NCBI RefSeq assembly: GCF_902459465.1
Contig: NC_047081.1
Span: 10,941,857 to 11,005,856 of the forward strand
DNA: 64,000 bases
Reading direction: 5' to 3'
Source of the DNA: Asterias rubens
Taxonomy: Eukaryota; Echinodermata; Asteroidea; Forcipulatida; Asteriidae
Position 1 is the stretch's first letter. The number at the start of each line of letters is the position of its first letter. Below the pieces are notes generated by a model, which saw only the letters and a list, made by a program, of their open reading frames with translations, made no database searches and was not told the DNA's origin. This document shows, piece after piece, positions 21,837 to 33,800 of this stretch. Made by a program: the position numbers and the translations under genes.

Positions 21837-23943
21837 TCAGAATTGGACTGAGTATGTTGTAACACCAGTACTGGCGGGTAGGAGGGGTTTACCAACGGCG
21901 ATTATGGCAGGATCGTTTGGTAAGGAAGTATTGTCACACGCTGCCCATACGATAAGCTCCTTAAACGGGTGGTTTCCTGGCGTCGCCTGGTGGTGTGACG
22001 CACGCTGCTGCTGGTGGTGGTGTTGATCGACGGTGCTCTGTCCGTTGTCTCGACGGGCATAAAGAACAGCGGGATCTTCCAGTAAAGTGCCGAACGCAGA
22101 CTTGTTGTTGTTTCTCGAGAGCTGTTCCAACTTCCTCTGGAACACGGCTGAGGGTGTTTCTTTGCCGCTGTTGAAGAGGTCTGACACGTTCTCGAGCCGG
22201 AACCAAGCCTTCCCGGAAGAGTTCCGGTTCTTATTTGGCCACTGGGTGCGCTGGACGACTTCCCCTACCGTCAGTACGGCAGGGTCTCGTAGCAGCCTTT
22301 CCTTTGGGTCGGTGGTGCACTGACCTGTTTTCAGTAAAGCTGGCCACGCATCATTAATTTCAGTCGTGGAATTCCTGCCCGAGTCTGTTTTCACATTGAA
22401 GTTACATCCTCTAACAGGTATGCGTTGTCCCGTTAAATAACAAGGATTTTGTGGACGAAATGAGGAACCTTTAACCTTTTCTTTCTCCCACATTCCCTCC
22501 CTCCGTGTGAAATTCTTGAAAAGTTTGTCACTTTGCACATTTTTGCAGGATGAATAAGGTTTGTCTTGAGTCAGGTTTTCCGTTAACCGTCTTGGTTTGG
22601 GTTTACGGCAATCACGAATGGTAATGTTTTGGCGGAATGTTGGACAGTAATCGTACTTTACTTTGGTTGTTAACGGCTGAAATAAAGGTCCGCGAATGTT
22701 GTCTTCACCAGTGGGACAGTCTTGGCTTGTGGTCAGAGGAGACCAGGAGGAGCACTCTGCGTCTGAATCATGAAAGTTCGGCGTGGTGGGTGCATTCACA
22801 AGGATACAGGAGACTTCCTCCGAACATTGACTTAGTCTTTGACTATCTGGCTGGGTATCTGGGAGAGCCTCTTCCCGGTTGGATCGACTTGATAGTGACG
22901 GGCTGGATGTGAGAGTTGTTTTTCTTTTCTTGCTGCGCCGTCTTTTTGGAAACACCTCCGGGGAATTGCCGTCGCTATCCCCATCGCTACTGGAGCTTCC
23001 ATGCCTCGTGCTGGCATCGCTCTTTAGGCTAGAGAAACTGGCACTCAGAGACCAGTTAAGCTTGGAAGAGGCACTGTCGGAGGCGTCAACCTCATCATCA
23101 TCCTCGTCATCGGTGCTTGTGATGAATTTTGTCTGCGGGAAAAACATCAGCTGCTGGTCGCTGTTCAGCATCTGTGAGAGTGACTGTGGGCTGGAATCTG
23201 CTTCCTGGACCTGTACCGGAAGGCTGTATCCCAGTGTTTCCACACTGTCGACGGTCTTCCCGATAGTGGACCGGGGGAAAATCTCATTCTGACCCGGGCC
23301 AAGGATCTCGAGTGCCAGGCTGTCCCTGAATGAGATCAGATCGTCCGTGAAGGATGAAATCTCGGCGTCTGAAGGAGATCGAAAGTTTGAGGGGGACATT
23401 AGTCTGGGGTTGTGGGTAAAGCTTTCGGCTAGATTGAAGGACGCATTCCCGTTTTCCCATCCCATCACGTGCCGGCTGACTTGTAATGTGGAGTGAAGTT
23501 TTACATCAGCTGTAGAGGTTGATAAACGCAAAGAAATATTTGTTTGCTTATATATGATTTTCCCGTCAATCAAACTCGGTAAAAGTTTCACTACATAGGG
23601 AATATATTAAACACCAAGCTGGCAACAGCTAATTTCAAAAACATTGGTTAAATTAAAGTCTAATGATTATTCTATTGCACAATTTTTGTATTAAAGAAAT
23701 TGTGGCTCAATAGTTATTCTGGTCATTGTGATCATCATCAGTTAGCTTGGTAGGATTCGAACCCACAACATTTTGTAGTGCAAGTCCTGCAATCAAACCA
23801 CTAGACCACGGTGATTTTTAAATGATACAACGTTAAAACCTCTCTGGAACTGTGGCCCTTGTGAATGACATAAATACAAAATAATAGAGGTTTGAAATAC
23901 AATAATAATTGTATTACTCACGTTCTTGCACTTCGTTGTCCAT
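21837..23943 (-). CDS. Unrecognised serine-rich, probably nuclear protein
   Basis: Two coding exons: 23943-23922 (MDNEVQE plus one base, donor GTGAGT) and 23509-21837 (acceptor CTCTACAG). The phases fit and give 564 aa. The first ATG has context AAAATGG. Visible features: an acidic run TDDEDDDEVDASD (about 140-152), a serine-rich stretch, a basic cluster KRRRSKKRK (196-204) that looks like a nuclear localisation signal, and three copies of a DPA(V/I)(L/I) motif with D416, D486 and D540, followed by a histidine/glutamine patch. No known domain is recognised and low complexity suggests disorder. The intron contains a SINE. A possible AATAAA lies at 21589-21584 on the minus strand. It is divergently arranged with HGSNAT (950 bp between starts). 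Coding status is supported by the 1.7-kb open frame and phase-matched splice; function is unknown. Confidence 0.75.
23600..23816 (-). mobile_element. tRNA-derived SINE, family 1
   Basis: On the minus strand the head reads like a tRNA: GGTCTAGTGGTTTGATTG ... GTGGGTTCGAATCCTACC. The body then ends near AGCTGTTGCCAGCTTGGTGT. Related copies: 30428-30635 and 47538-47745. It lies in the intron of the unknown gene. Confidence 0.8.
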
Positions 23944-23999
23944 TTTTCAGTTTTCTCAATCGAAATGAACACCGGACTAGCCAAAAGAGTTAAATTGTG

Positions 24000-24892
24000 T
24001 CTGATATTGTTAGCAAAAAATTAACGCAAGTCGGTCAACGGTGTACAACAGTGTGGCTACTCTCGACTCGCATTCTTTTGTTTCTCATCATCATGTAAAG
24101 ACACATGCGCGTGCCTGCGTTGCGTCCGCGCGTTTCTGCGTTGCGTCCATCCAGCGTCCTCGCGCCGGCCTGCGGACGAACATAAACCAATGCGTCAGTT
24201 TTATTTATTGGGGCAAAAACAAAGGCAAATTACGACCAAGAAGTTAAGGTCGTAGGCTAGCATTTGTGCTGTCTTGAATGTTCAATTATTGTCTCATGAG
24301 GTTAAAGGTTCAAAATTCATCTTGAATTACATGTATGCTGCTGATAAGTTCCACGGAGGAAGAAGTTGAAGGGGAAAAAATCTGAACACTTACATTCAAG
24401 ACGTACGTGTTCGTGCACTTGTTGGCCGAACACCTAAATAGACCTTATGCACATGACGTCATTTCAGTAGGGCGCTCTTACCTAGAGGTCAAAAGGAGGT
24501 TGTTCATTGGCCAATCCTGTGCGCCGCGCGTACAAATCTGTGCGTTTCGATTGTTTCGTCACCGTTTTTCCACTAAGATGGCTGCTGGTTGACGTCAATG
24601 CATAAGGTCTATTAAAAAGCAACCCATCCAGGATTTTAATCAGGGACCGGCACCTCCACCAAACTAGTTCTCATTACACTGTGATCTGGTTCACAAGTTG
24701 GGGTAGTTTGTTACCGATCGATCGATCCAAAAGACCAATCGATGTACTGGTCGGCTTAATTGCCACTTTGGCGTTCTATACCATCTTTGCTTTGCTTGTT
24801 TTGGCTGTTTTGGTAAGTTAAAGTTCAATGAAAGAAATCATTTTTTCTTTTCAAGTTGAAGAATAGACCGCAGCTGTAGTTTCCTGTGGACA
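24000..24892. promoter_or_regulatory. Shared upstream region of unknown gene and HGSNAT
   Basis: The 5' ends of the divergent genes face each other here. A GC-rich, CpG-bearing patch (about 24105-24180: TGCGTTGCGTCCGCGCG) lies nearer the minus-strand gene. An ATAGACCTT-type element (24437-24613) sits in the middle. No clear TATA box was found. Confidence 0.35.
24437..24613. mobile_element. TIR element, AATAGACCTTATGCA ends
   Basis: 177 bp with left AATAGACCTTATGCACATGA and right complement TGACGTCAATGCATAAGGTC. The subterminal TGACGTCA occurs in both arms. Part of a related right end is seen near 20562-20600 (GGCTGGGTGACGTCAATGCA). Confidence 0.75.
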
Positions 24893-27800
24893 ATGTCGCT
24901 GTCACCGTCAGTTTCACTGTCAACATTGCTGTTTTTATCGGTGCTTTTTAATGCAGGTAAGGACATGGCATACAACATTTTGTGCTAAGCAAGTAGGGTT
25001 GCATTTTCGTGTAATATCTGTCACAGCACAGTGTACACACACACACACTACACACACCAGTGGTACAGTTAAAAAAAGGTTATTATCAAAACCACGACAC
25101 TATAGTATTACTATACGACGACTAGACTCTGGCTGAGCTTGATGGGATAATTTACGGGTTACCTGCCACCGCTTTTTCATTGGTTATGTACTAAATTAGT
25201 ATCTTAGTATTCTTACTCTAAAGTAGATATTACTTTCTTTAAATAATAAATTATAATAATTTACTTACTAATTTTACTTACCGATTGATGGGAGAAATTG
25301 TTTAGGCTTATATAAGTTATAAATGCCTTTTTATGTGACCCCATCAATATCATTGATTCCTTCCAATTATACTTATGATAGGCATCAAGCTCTTTCTTGT
25401 TGACACTGTTTTGGCATTTACCACTTCACTTAGTGTGGGAGACTTGTGTTCCAATCATTAATGAATGATTCGCTGTGAAAAGAAGTTCCTTCTGCACCCA
25501 ATGTTTTTGTTGAGAGTAGGCTTGTACTATTTAATTAGTGAGAAATTGGTTTGCAGGACTAATCTTTCCAATAACTCAGTTGTTCAGCTGCTGTTTATGT
25601 AGTTTTATACTACTTCCTCAAGATAATTGGCCTTGGAATTGTTTTTCCAAATTTAATCAAACAATGAAAAGACTTGAAATAGTTGAGAGGGGCCTTCCAA
25701 AGCTTTCAATTCGTTGGGCTCATTGAATTTTGGTCATTTATTTCAGTACATTCAATTCAACATGACAAAACGACATTTTTAATCTTCAAAACAAAGTTCA
25801 AATTCAATTAAAATGGCATGTGAACATTTTCAATTTCAATGTGATGCTAGTTACTAGTTGCGATAACGTAACCCTCCTCCCAACAGCCGCAAGCCTCAGG
25901 CTCTGCTGTCAGGAGGAGGGTTACGTTATTGCAACTATGTGACTGCATAATATTTTTGAGTTGGTAAGAAGTTGGACCATAAAATAAGATTGATGAAATA
26001 CTGACTTTTGTAGGGAAAAAAAAAAGTGGTGCCTGAATGACTACTGGGCATGTCTGTAGTGTTTACAAAAACAAAAAGACTGGTGGTTTTACCACTTACA
26101 GCTCCAGAGCAGGGGTGGCTACTCCAGGCCCGGGGTTCGCCGGAATAGATCAGGGTTAAACGTTATTCCCCAGGGCTATTTAATTAAAGGGCTCGAGGTA
26201 TGGAAGCCACAGAGTGGGGAAATGGAGTTTATTTAGGATAGCAGCCTCACTTTCAAATCACCCATGAATGTAAACGAGAAATTTGTTTTTGAAACAAGGG
26301 CACACATTTTTCCTTGGTAACGGGCACCCTCTGATGAGAAAATTGTGAATTTCTACTGGAGCATTGCAAGGGCGCCGTGGCACGGAGGCAATCGACTCCG
26401 TTGCCTCTGTTAAGTATCAGGCCTGCAATGACCCCACAATGCATAACTGCCAATCTTTGACTTACGACTTGTTGTCTTCCTCTTTATTGCTCATACTGTG
26501 TAACATTATCGTCATCCTTGGTCCAGTCCATGCCGTCGATTCACCATCAGGTGAAGTCCTGGGTTTCAAGGAAGGTACCAAGAGCTACGTTCCCGCTCCC
26601 AGCGCGTCTTCTGGGGATGCATCTCCGTCGAGCTTGCACAGCACCTGGGATGCATTTCATTTCCATAATGCGAGAGTTGACACTGCCTCGCTGTACGTCA
26701 CTAACAATATGCCGAATGACGTAAAGTTATGGATGCAGTCGGATGAATGCTACAAGGTAATAGAATAATTTTGTGTTGTTTTTAAAGAGGGGGAAGTTGC
26801 TAATAAAAAAAGGTCTACAACCAACTAGGATCTAAAATTTCTGGCCTGATATTTTGCACTTGTAAGGGTAAGATAGTTTTACCTCTACGACAGGGGTCGA
26901 TTTCGCAAAGATCGTCCTAACTTAGGACTAGCCCTAGGAGTTATGAAAGACAAACCTTATGGGACGAGTAACTTGTCCAAACTTGAGACGAGAGTTATTC
27001 TCAACTCTCTCTGAAATCCACCCCTGGCCAGACAGGTTTGGTAATTGTCAAAGACCAGTGTTCTCACTTGGTGTATCCCAACATATGCATCAAATATTAC
27101 CAAAAAAAGTTGCAAGAAAATGTTTATTAAAAAAAAAAACCTTGTTGCACAAATTTTATTGCTTTCAGATGCCTGAGAAAGGCTTCAAGTTTAAAGTCTT
27201 TCTTAGACTCAAATATTTTAGTGAGAAATTACCTATTTCCTCCAAAATGCGATACTCCAGAGGGAGTCGTTTCTCACAATGTTTTATACTATCAAGAGCT
27301 CTGCATTGCTTGTTTCTTATGCCAATATATTGGTATATCTTTAGAGCTGTAAATGTAGATCGCATGGAGCTTCTGGAAACAACAAAACTAATGTCTGTTT
27401 CTATTTTTTACCAAGCAGACATAGAGTACTCTAACTTTAGATAAAAGTTTGAAATTTCCCATCCCTGTGTTTTGTAAAACACTGAAATATTTATCAGTAA
27501 ACCATTCTGCCTGCTTAACATTTCCGCAGTGTAAAATGATCGATATGGGAGATGTGACAGGGAACACATCTAAGCTGCTACTGATGGACACTTGGTGGGG
27601 TGTAACTTTGGCAGTAACCCATACTAATGTTGTGAGTTTCAACAAAAGCGCCGCACTCTGCAAGTAAGTATTCTGGTAATGAAATTCAGGGACCCTTCAA
27701 GCCTTTGTATGGCACAAAAACTTACTAAGCACAAAACAAATCATGCTGTAACAGAAACTGGTTACCAGACAAAATTCCATAAAGTTTACATTGTTGTAAC

Positions 27801-30800
27801 TGGTGCCCCACTAATTTTTTTGCTTAGCAAAGAAATTTTCTAAGCATTTTTTTCTTTCTGCTGAACAGCTTTATGGAATTAAGCCCTGGTGTTTTGCTGT
27901 CATTTTTTTGCTTAGAAAATAAATTAAGCTTGAGTGGCATTTTCTGCCAGACTGTTCTATGAAATTGGGAACCCGATGAGTTGATGTTGTTCTTTGTCTT
28001 TTATTTTGTTTTGTCCAGCCCAGAAAAGTACCCGTATCATTTTGGAGAGAATGGGAACTACTCTTTCTTCATAAATCTGAACAAGACGGCAGAATCTGAC
28101 ATGGACGTCTGCTTCATGATCATCAATAAACAGCCGGACAACGCATATACTCGTAAGTCACAGTTGATCAGAGGCCTTTCTTAAAGCACTAGGGGGCAGC
28201 ACATCCCTTCCATGGCAAATAAACCAAAATCCAAAATTGTTTTTTTTTTATGTAAGATTATTTCTTTGTACATTGAGGGGGCGTTTGAATAGAGCTTGAT
28301 AGATGCACTGTGCAAGCGGGCAACACAAACTATGATATCATGTGATAAATGCATCTACACAGTACACAGTCAACCCTCCTACTGTCTGACCATTCAATGT
28401 TATCCACTTTGGTTTTTGAATGATAGAAGCACTGTGCCAGCCTGCAATATATGACAATTGGTGAATGGATCTTTACAATACAACTAGTCTCCCAATGCTA
28501 TCTTTTGTTTATTGTTTTTGTAGCTATTTATGTCGCAATCGGAGTTTACGCATTTCTGGCTGTGGTGTACGGAATACTGAACTATGCATACATGTAAGTA
28601 AAAACCTACACTGTGTAGTTTGCAAGGACATGAAAGGCTTCAAAGAAAGACCCTTGATCAGGTTTGTGATCTGTTGGTATTTTCCTGATTACAGGTTGGA
28701 CAAAGAAAATTAGATTAGAGCTATCTAATGCTTACGTTTGCGGTCTCCCTATTTTGTCAACATCTTTGTTTGGGGGATGCCAGTCAGAAGCCATTCAACC
28801 TGTATTAAGGACTGGGAATTATATGCCCCTGGCCAGGATGCCAGACCATCGCGGGTTACTCCCAAGCTCTCGCCGGTACCGATTTGTACTCCTGGGTGGA
28901 GAGAAGCAATTATGATAAAGTGCCTTGCTCAAGGACACAAGTGTCGTGACTGACCACCAGGCCAGGATTCGAACACACCGCCCTAGACCGCTTGGTCACG
29001 ACGACAACCCACTTTCCAAGAGTTGAACTTATGCATTAAAATGTCAAATGCCGAAATTAAATGTTTATTGGTGTGCCCTTTTTTGTTGGCAGGTCGGGTG
29101 CTTTTAGCAGTGTATCCAACTGGTGCGCAACAGAAAGAGTTGTTAACAACGTAAGTGTTATAAAGTTTGAAAGTATGGGATTGGTAAATCAAATTGACCT
29201 GTTGCATTCTTAAAGCTCGCTTATTGCCAAGTTCATACAGTACCAATCCACTCTCGCAATAAGTGTTCTGGGTTCTTTTATGTTCACTACCAATCGTAGT
29301 TCACAGGTCCTACGGCTTAATGTTCCCTCTGAAGGACAAAGCATTTATGGTAAAGTGTCTTGCTCAAGAACACCATGACCGGGACTTAAACCAGCACTCT
29401 GCTGATCAGAAACACCAGAGTTTGAGTGCTCTGAATGGCTTTGCCGTGATCGCCACACTTGATTGCAAGGATGGAGTAGGTTTTGTTGCAGTGAAGTTAA
29501 AAATATTTTCCTGTTTCTCATCAATCCCTCAACAAATTGCAAGTCTACAAAAGCGACGTTCAAAACCATTGATATATCATCATACATGTAAGTTATGTCA
29601 ATCCAATGTTGTTGTTGTTGTTGTTGACTTTTCAGGATCTTGGTGCCCCACCCTCTAGGCAACCAGTGACCAATCAGCCGAACTTCAACAACGAGCGCAA
29701 ACGACCGAAGCGACTCAAATCCCTGGATACATTCAGAGGGTAAAAGGAAAATTTTAAATATAAATAAAAATCTTGACAGAACTGAAACCTCATAAATAGT
29801 TTGTGAATTGTCTATACAATTTTGTTTTGTCAATGTCATTGGCAGTTACTATTCCCACAGTGTTTTAGAAAGATAGAAGGAAAAAAAGGCAGGTGAAAAA
29901 AATATTGTTTTTAAATTGGTTTAGAATTTTTTGGGGGGGCTAAGAAAAATGACTGTATATTCAATAACAAATTGTTCTATTTGTATTCCTTCTGAGACAG
30001 CATTGCCATTGTCATCATGATTTTTGTCAACCATGGCGGGGGCAGTTATTGGTTCTTCAAACACGCACGTTGGAACGGTGAGAACATTTTGCTTTCAGTC
30101 GTTAGGGCCGAATTTCATGGGGCTGCTTACGTGGAAGGTAAATTTAAACTGAAGCATCCGTACAATATGGGATGCAGAGACCAAATTTATTTCATTTGTT
30201 TCTTTAGGATTGTTAAACCTCTGAAGTCCTTTATCTTTTCTCACATTGTGGTTTTATCTTTCTCCTTTGCTATTTTCAGGGTTAACTGTTGCAGATCTTG
30301 TGTTTCCTTGGTAAGTGTTGTTGTTGTTTTTCATTCACTCTACACTAAAGCAATAGCCTATAGTACTTTTTATTTTTTTTATTTTTTGTAATCTTTCTTT
30401 GTAATCTTTCCATCAATTGGGGAATAACACCAAGCTGGCAATAGCCAATCTCTCTCACACAAACAGTGGTTTAACGCCTGTGATAATGAATTGCACAAAT
30501 CAAGAAATTGTGGTTCAGTAACTAGGCAACAATACTTATTCTAGTCATTGTGAAATCATCGGTTAGCTTAGTAGGATTTGAACCCACAACCTTGTGATTG
30601 CAAGCCCTTGGCATTGGACCACGGTGACCACTTTTTGTAACAGAAGAATGTGTCACAGGAATGGTTGGGAACCAATTCCCTAGGAGTGTTCAGCCCCGGC
30701 AGCAAGAAACCAACTCCTTAGGAGTATTCAGCCCCGCAGCAAAAACCAACTCCTTAGGAGTATGCAGCCCCGGCAGCAAAAACCAACTCCTTAGGAGTAT

Positions 30801-33800
30801 GCAGCTCCGGCAGCAAAAACCAACTCTAGGAGTATTCAGCCCCGGCAGCAAGAAACCAACTCCTTAGGAGTATGCAGCTCCGGCAGCAAAAACCAACTCT
30901 AGGAGTATTCAGCCCCGGCAGCAAGAAACCAACTCCTTAGGAGTATGCAGCTCCGGCAGCAAAAACCAACTCTAAGAGTATTCAGCCCCGGCAGCAAGAA
31001 ACCAACTCCTTAGGAGTATGCAACTCTAACTAAAACTGAGTTTCTTTATTGTCCGTCTAGGTTTGTGTTCATCATGGGAACATCCATGGCGTTATCCTTC
31101 AGCGGTCTGATCCGACACAATGTATCTCGCGCCTCTATAGTCAAGAAAATTATTCGAAGGACAGTCATTCTCTTCGCTCTTGGGATAATGCTAGACGGTA
31201 AGTCTGGGGGTTTTAATAATAGGGAGGTGGTTTAGCTGCACGTTACGCGAGCAAAAACGTGAACGTGATCGTCAGAAGCTTGTGTCGTTTCTATGAGACG
31301 TCACCACTTTTGAATCATTTCATGCTCACATATGACGTCTATCGTGCGTACCTGACGTGAGAAATGGTTACTTTACGTATGCTTAAAACGTGAGTTTTTT
31401 ATAACAAAAGTCTCTGACGTTCCTGTTCACGTTTTTGCGCGCGTAACGTGCAGCTAAACCTCCCTAATAATAACTTTTGATTTGTATAGCTTGAGTATTT
31501 TGTAAATGCATTCACTGCATACATATAAAATATTGCAAAAGGCATGTAGAATTTCAAACCACCATGGATGATATTAATTGGTCCCACAGTAGAATAATTA
31601 AGTGTTATGAAATACTCACTGATTTCCGTTTCAAATTGATTGTTGTAGGAGGCATGGAACTCAAAACTTTCCGTGTGCCTGGCGTTCTGCAGCGATTTGC
31701 CGTGTCCTACTTCGTCGTCGCAATGCTTCACTTGATTTCAGCAAAGCCAACCTTGGAAGAGTACCGCATCTCTGTAAGTCTACGAACCAAAGAGGAAAAC
31801 AAAAACACAGTTTAAAGGCTTTTCTCCCTTTTCACTGGGGGGTTGACAGGGTTAAACTGTAGGGAATTTCTTTCAAGTAAAACGTTATTTTCAAGCAAAA
31901 TATTTGTTCCCACTGATTCGCAATTTTTAAGGCAAGATAAATAATTACCATCTTCCTTTTCCACTTTCATTATTTTCTTGCAGCTTCGATGACCAATTGA
32001 GCCCAAAATTTCACAGTTTTGTTGTTATATGCATGTTTGGTTAATACACCAAGTGGGTAAACTGGTCATTGACAATTACCAAAGGTGTCGCCTTCAAAAG
32101 CACTCTTCCACCAAACTGCCCATGGTGTATTTGACAATATTACCAAGAATATACACCTTTTGAATATTAATGATGCTTCTACTTTCTTGTTTCTTTGCCG
32201 TTTTCTTCCTACACAGAACAAATATCACCAAATGTTCCGAGACCTTGTTGACTATTGGTACGAGTGGCTGTTCATGATATCCCTGATGATCCTGTACGTC
32301 TGTCTGGTTTTCTTTTTGCCAGTTCCTGGCTGTCCAACGTAAGTAAAGATCAAGTCAAGCATTTCAGATTTTTTGTCCCTTGAAAAAAATCAGAAAAATT
32401 GCGATTGGATAGCCTGAGAAGTGTGATGCAGCCTACACCAAATGTTCATGTGGATTGACGGCCTTGAGGTTCTGGTCAGCTGTTCCTCCTTGCCACTCAC
32501 TGGCTTGGATTTTTATTCAATTTTTGAATATTTGTATATATTTTTTAATTTCTCATTCTGTTCTATTTTTTGTTTGTAAGACTGTATTTGTTGTATTCCT
32601 CAAAGTGTTTTGCCAGTGTGAAATGTAAAAAAAAATATTTTGATAAAATAAATTTATAAAATTTGTTCGCTCGTTTGGGCTTCCCAGTGGCTACTTTGGA
32701 CCAGGAGGCCCTCTTGTGGGGGAAAACGGTGAGTTGACAAACTGCACGGGAGGCGCTACGGGCTACATCGACAGGTGGATTCTGGGTGAGAACCATCTTT
32801 ACTCGCATCCAACGTGTCAGAAGGTGTATCACACCACGTTGAACTATGACCCCGAGGGAATCCTGGGTTCGATTCCATCAATCTTCATTACCTTTCTTGG
32901 ACTACAGGTAAATAAACCATCTTGAACCCAATTTCATAGAGCTGCTAAGCACAACAATTTGCTTTGCATGAAATTTTTTGCCTTGATAAAAAAAGGATTA
33001 CCACGCGATTTTCAGGATAAGCAAACAACAGCTGAATACCAGAAACAAAACCTCAAGAACACAACCACCTTTTAAAAAAATGAAATGTTCACAGATTCAT
33101 TTTACTGTATACAGCTACTTTTATATAGGATTAAAACAATCCAAATGTTTCAAAAACCAAAGGTATACTTTGCCTTTTTAAGGGACAAAAAATGAACTAT
33201 AATAATGTAATTTTTAAATAATGTATTTTTTGGACAGGCTGGCAAGATTTTGCTTCTTCATCAGTTCCATGGCAGTAGGATCAAGCGACTTCTACTCTGG
33301 AGTCTTATTACCGTGAGTTAACCGCTCTTTACTGCCACCTTTACTGCGGTCTTACCGAAGTTGTAAATGGTTTACCGGAGATATGTACGCCATGGCTGAG
33401 TGACACATGACACATGTTTCCTTTAGCAAGGTGCTTCACTATGACCTCGCCTCACCCAGGGGTATAAAATGAGTAACTGTAAGGGTAGATGTTTGAAAAA
33501 CGGTAGATGTTTGAAAAAGTCTTTTGAGCGCCACAGCAGCCCAGGGCTGTATACTCCCCAGGGAGCGGAGAAAGATTACAGGAAAGTTTTTAACCCAATG
33601 ACCAGGGCACTAATGTATAGCACGTCAGCTTGGGGAATTCGAACCCACACCTGCAATTTAACCACTGGACCACAATGACACTGAATAGTTGGTAAGACAC
33701 TGCTGTAGCATTGCAAAGGTCATTGGTCTGAATCCCACCCAAGTAATATGCAGGTGTTTTCTTCACAGAACTCGGGTAAGTACCGAGTATACAGTGCTAA

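Noticed and set aside
23732-23816. tRNA gene (TTCGAATCC-containing sequence)
   Set aside because: Head of a SINE with the same tail at three sites; the cloverleaf is not intact. The same applies to 11404, 28930, 30560, 33690, 47690 and 60140.
30668-31028. CRISPR-like or coding repeat (open frame across 30661-30867)
   Set aside because: A pure minisatellite within an HGSNAT intron; no unique spacers, and the frame breaks when unit variants change length.
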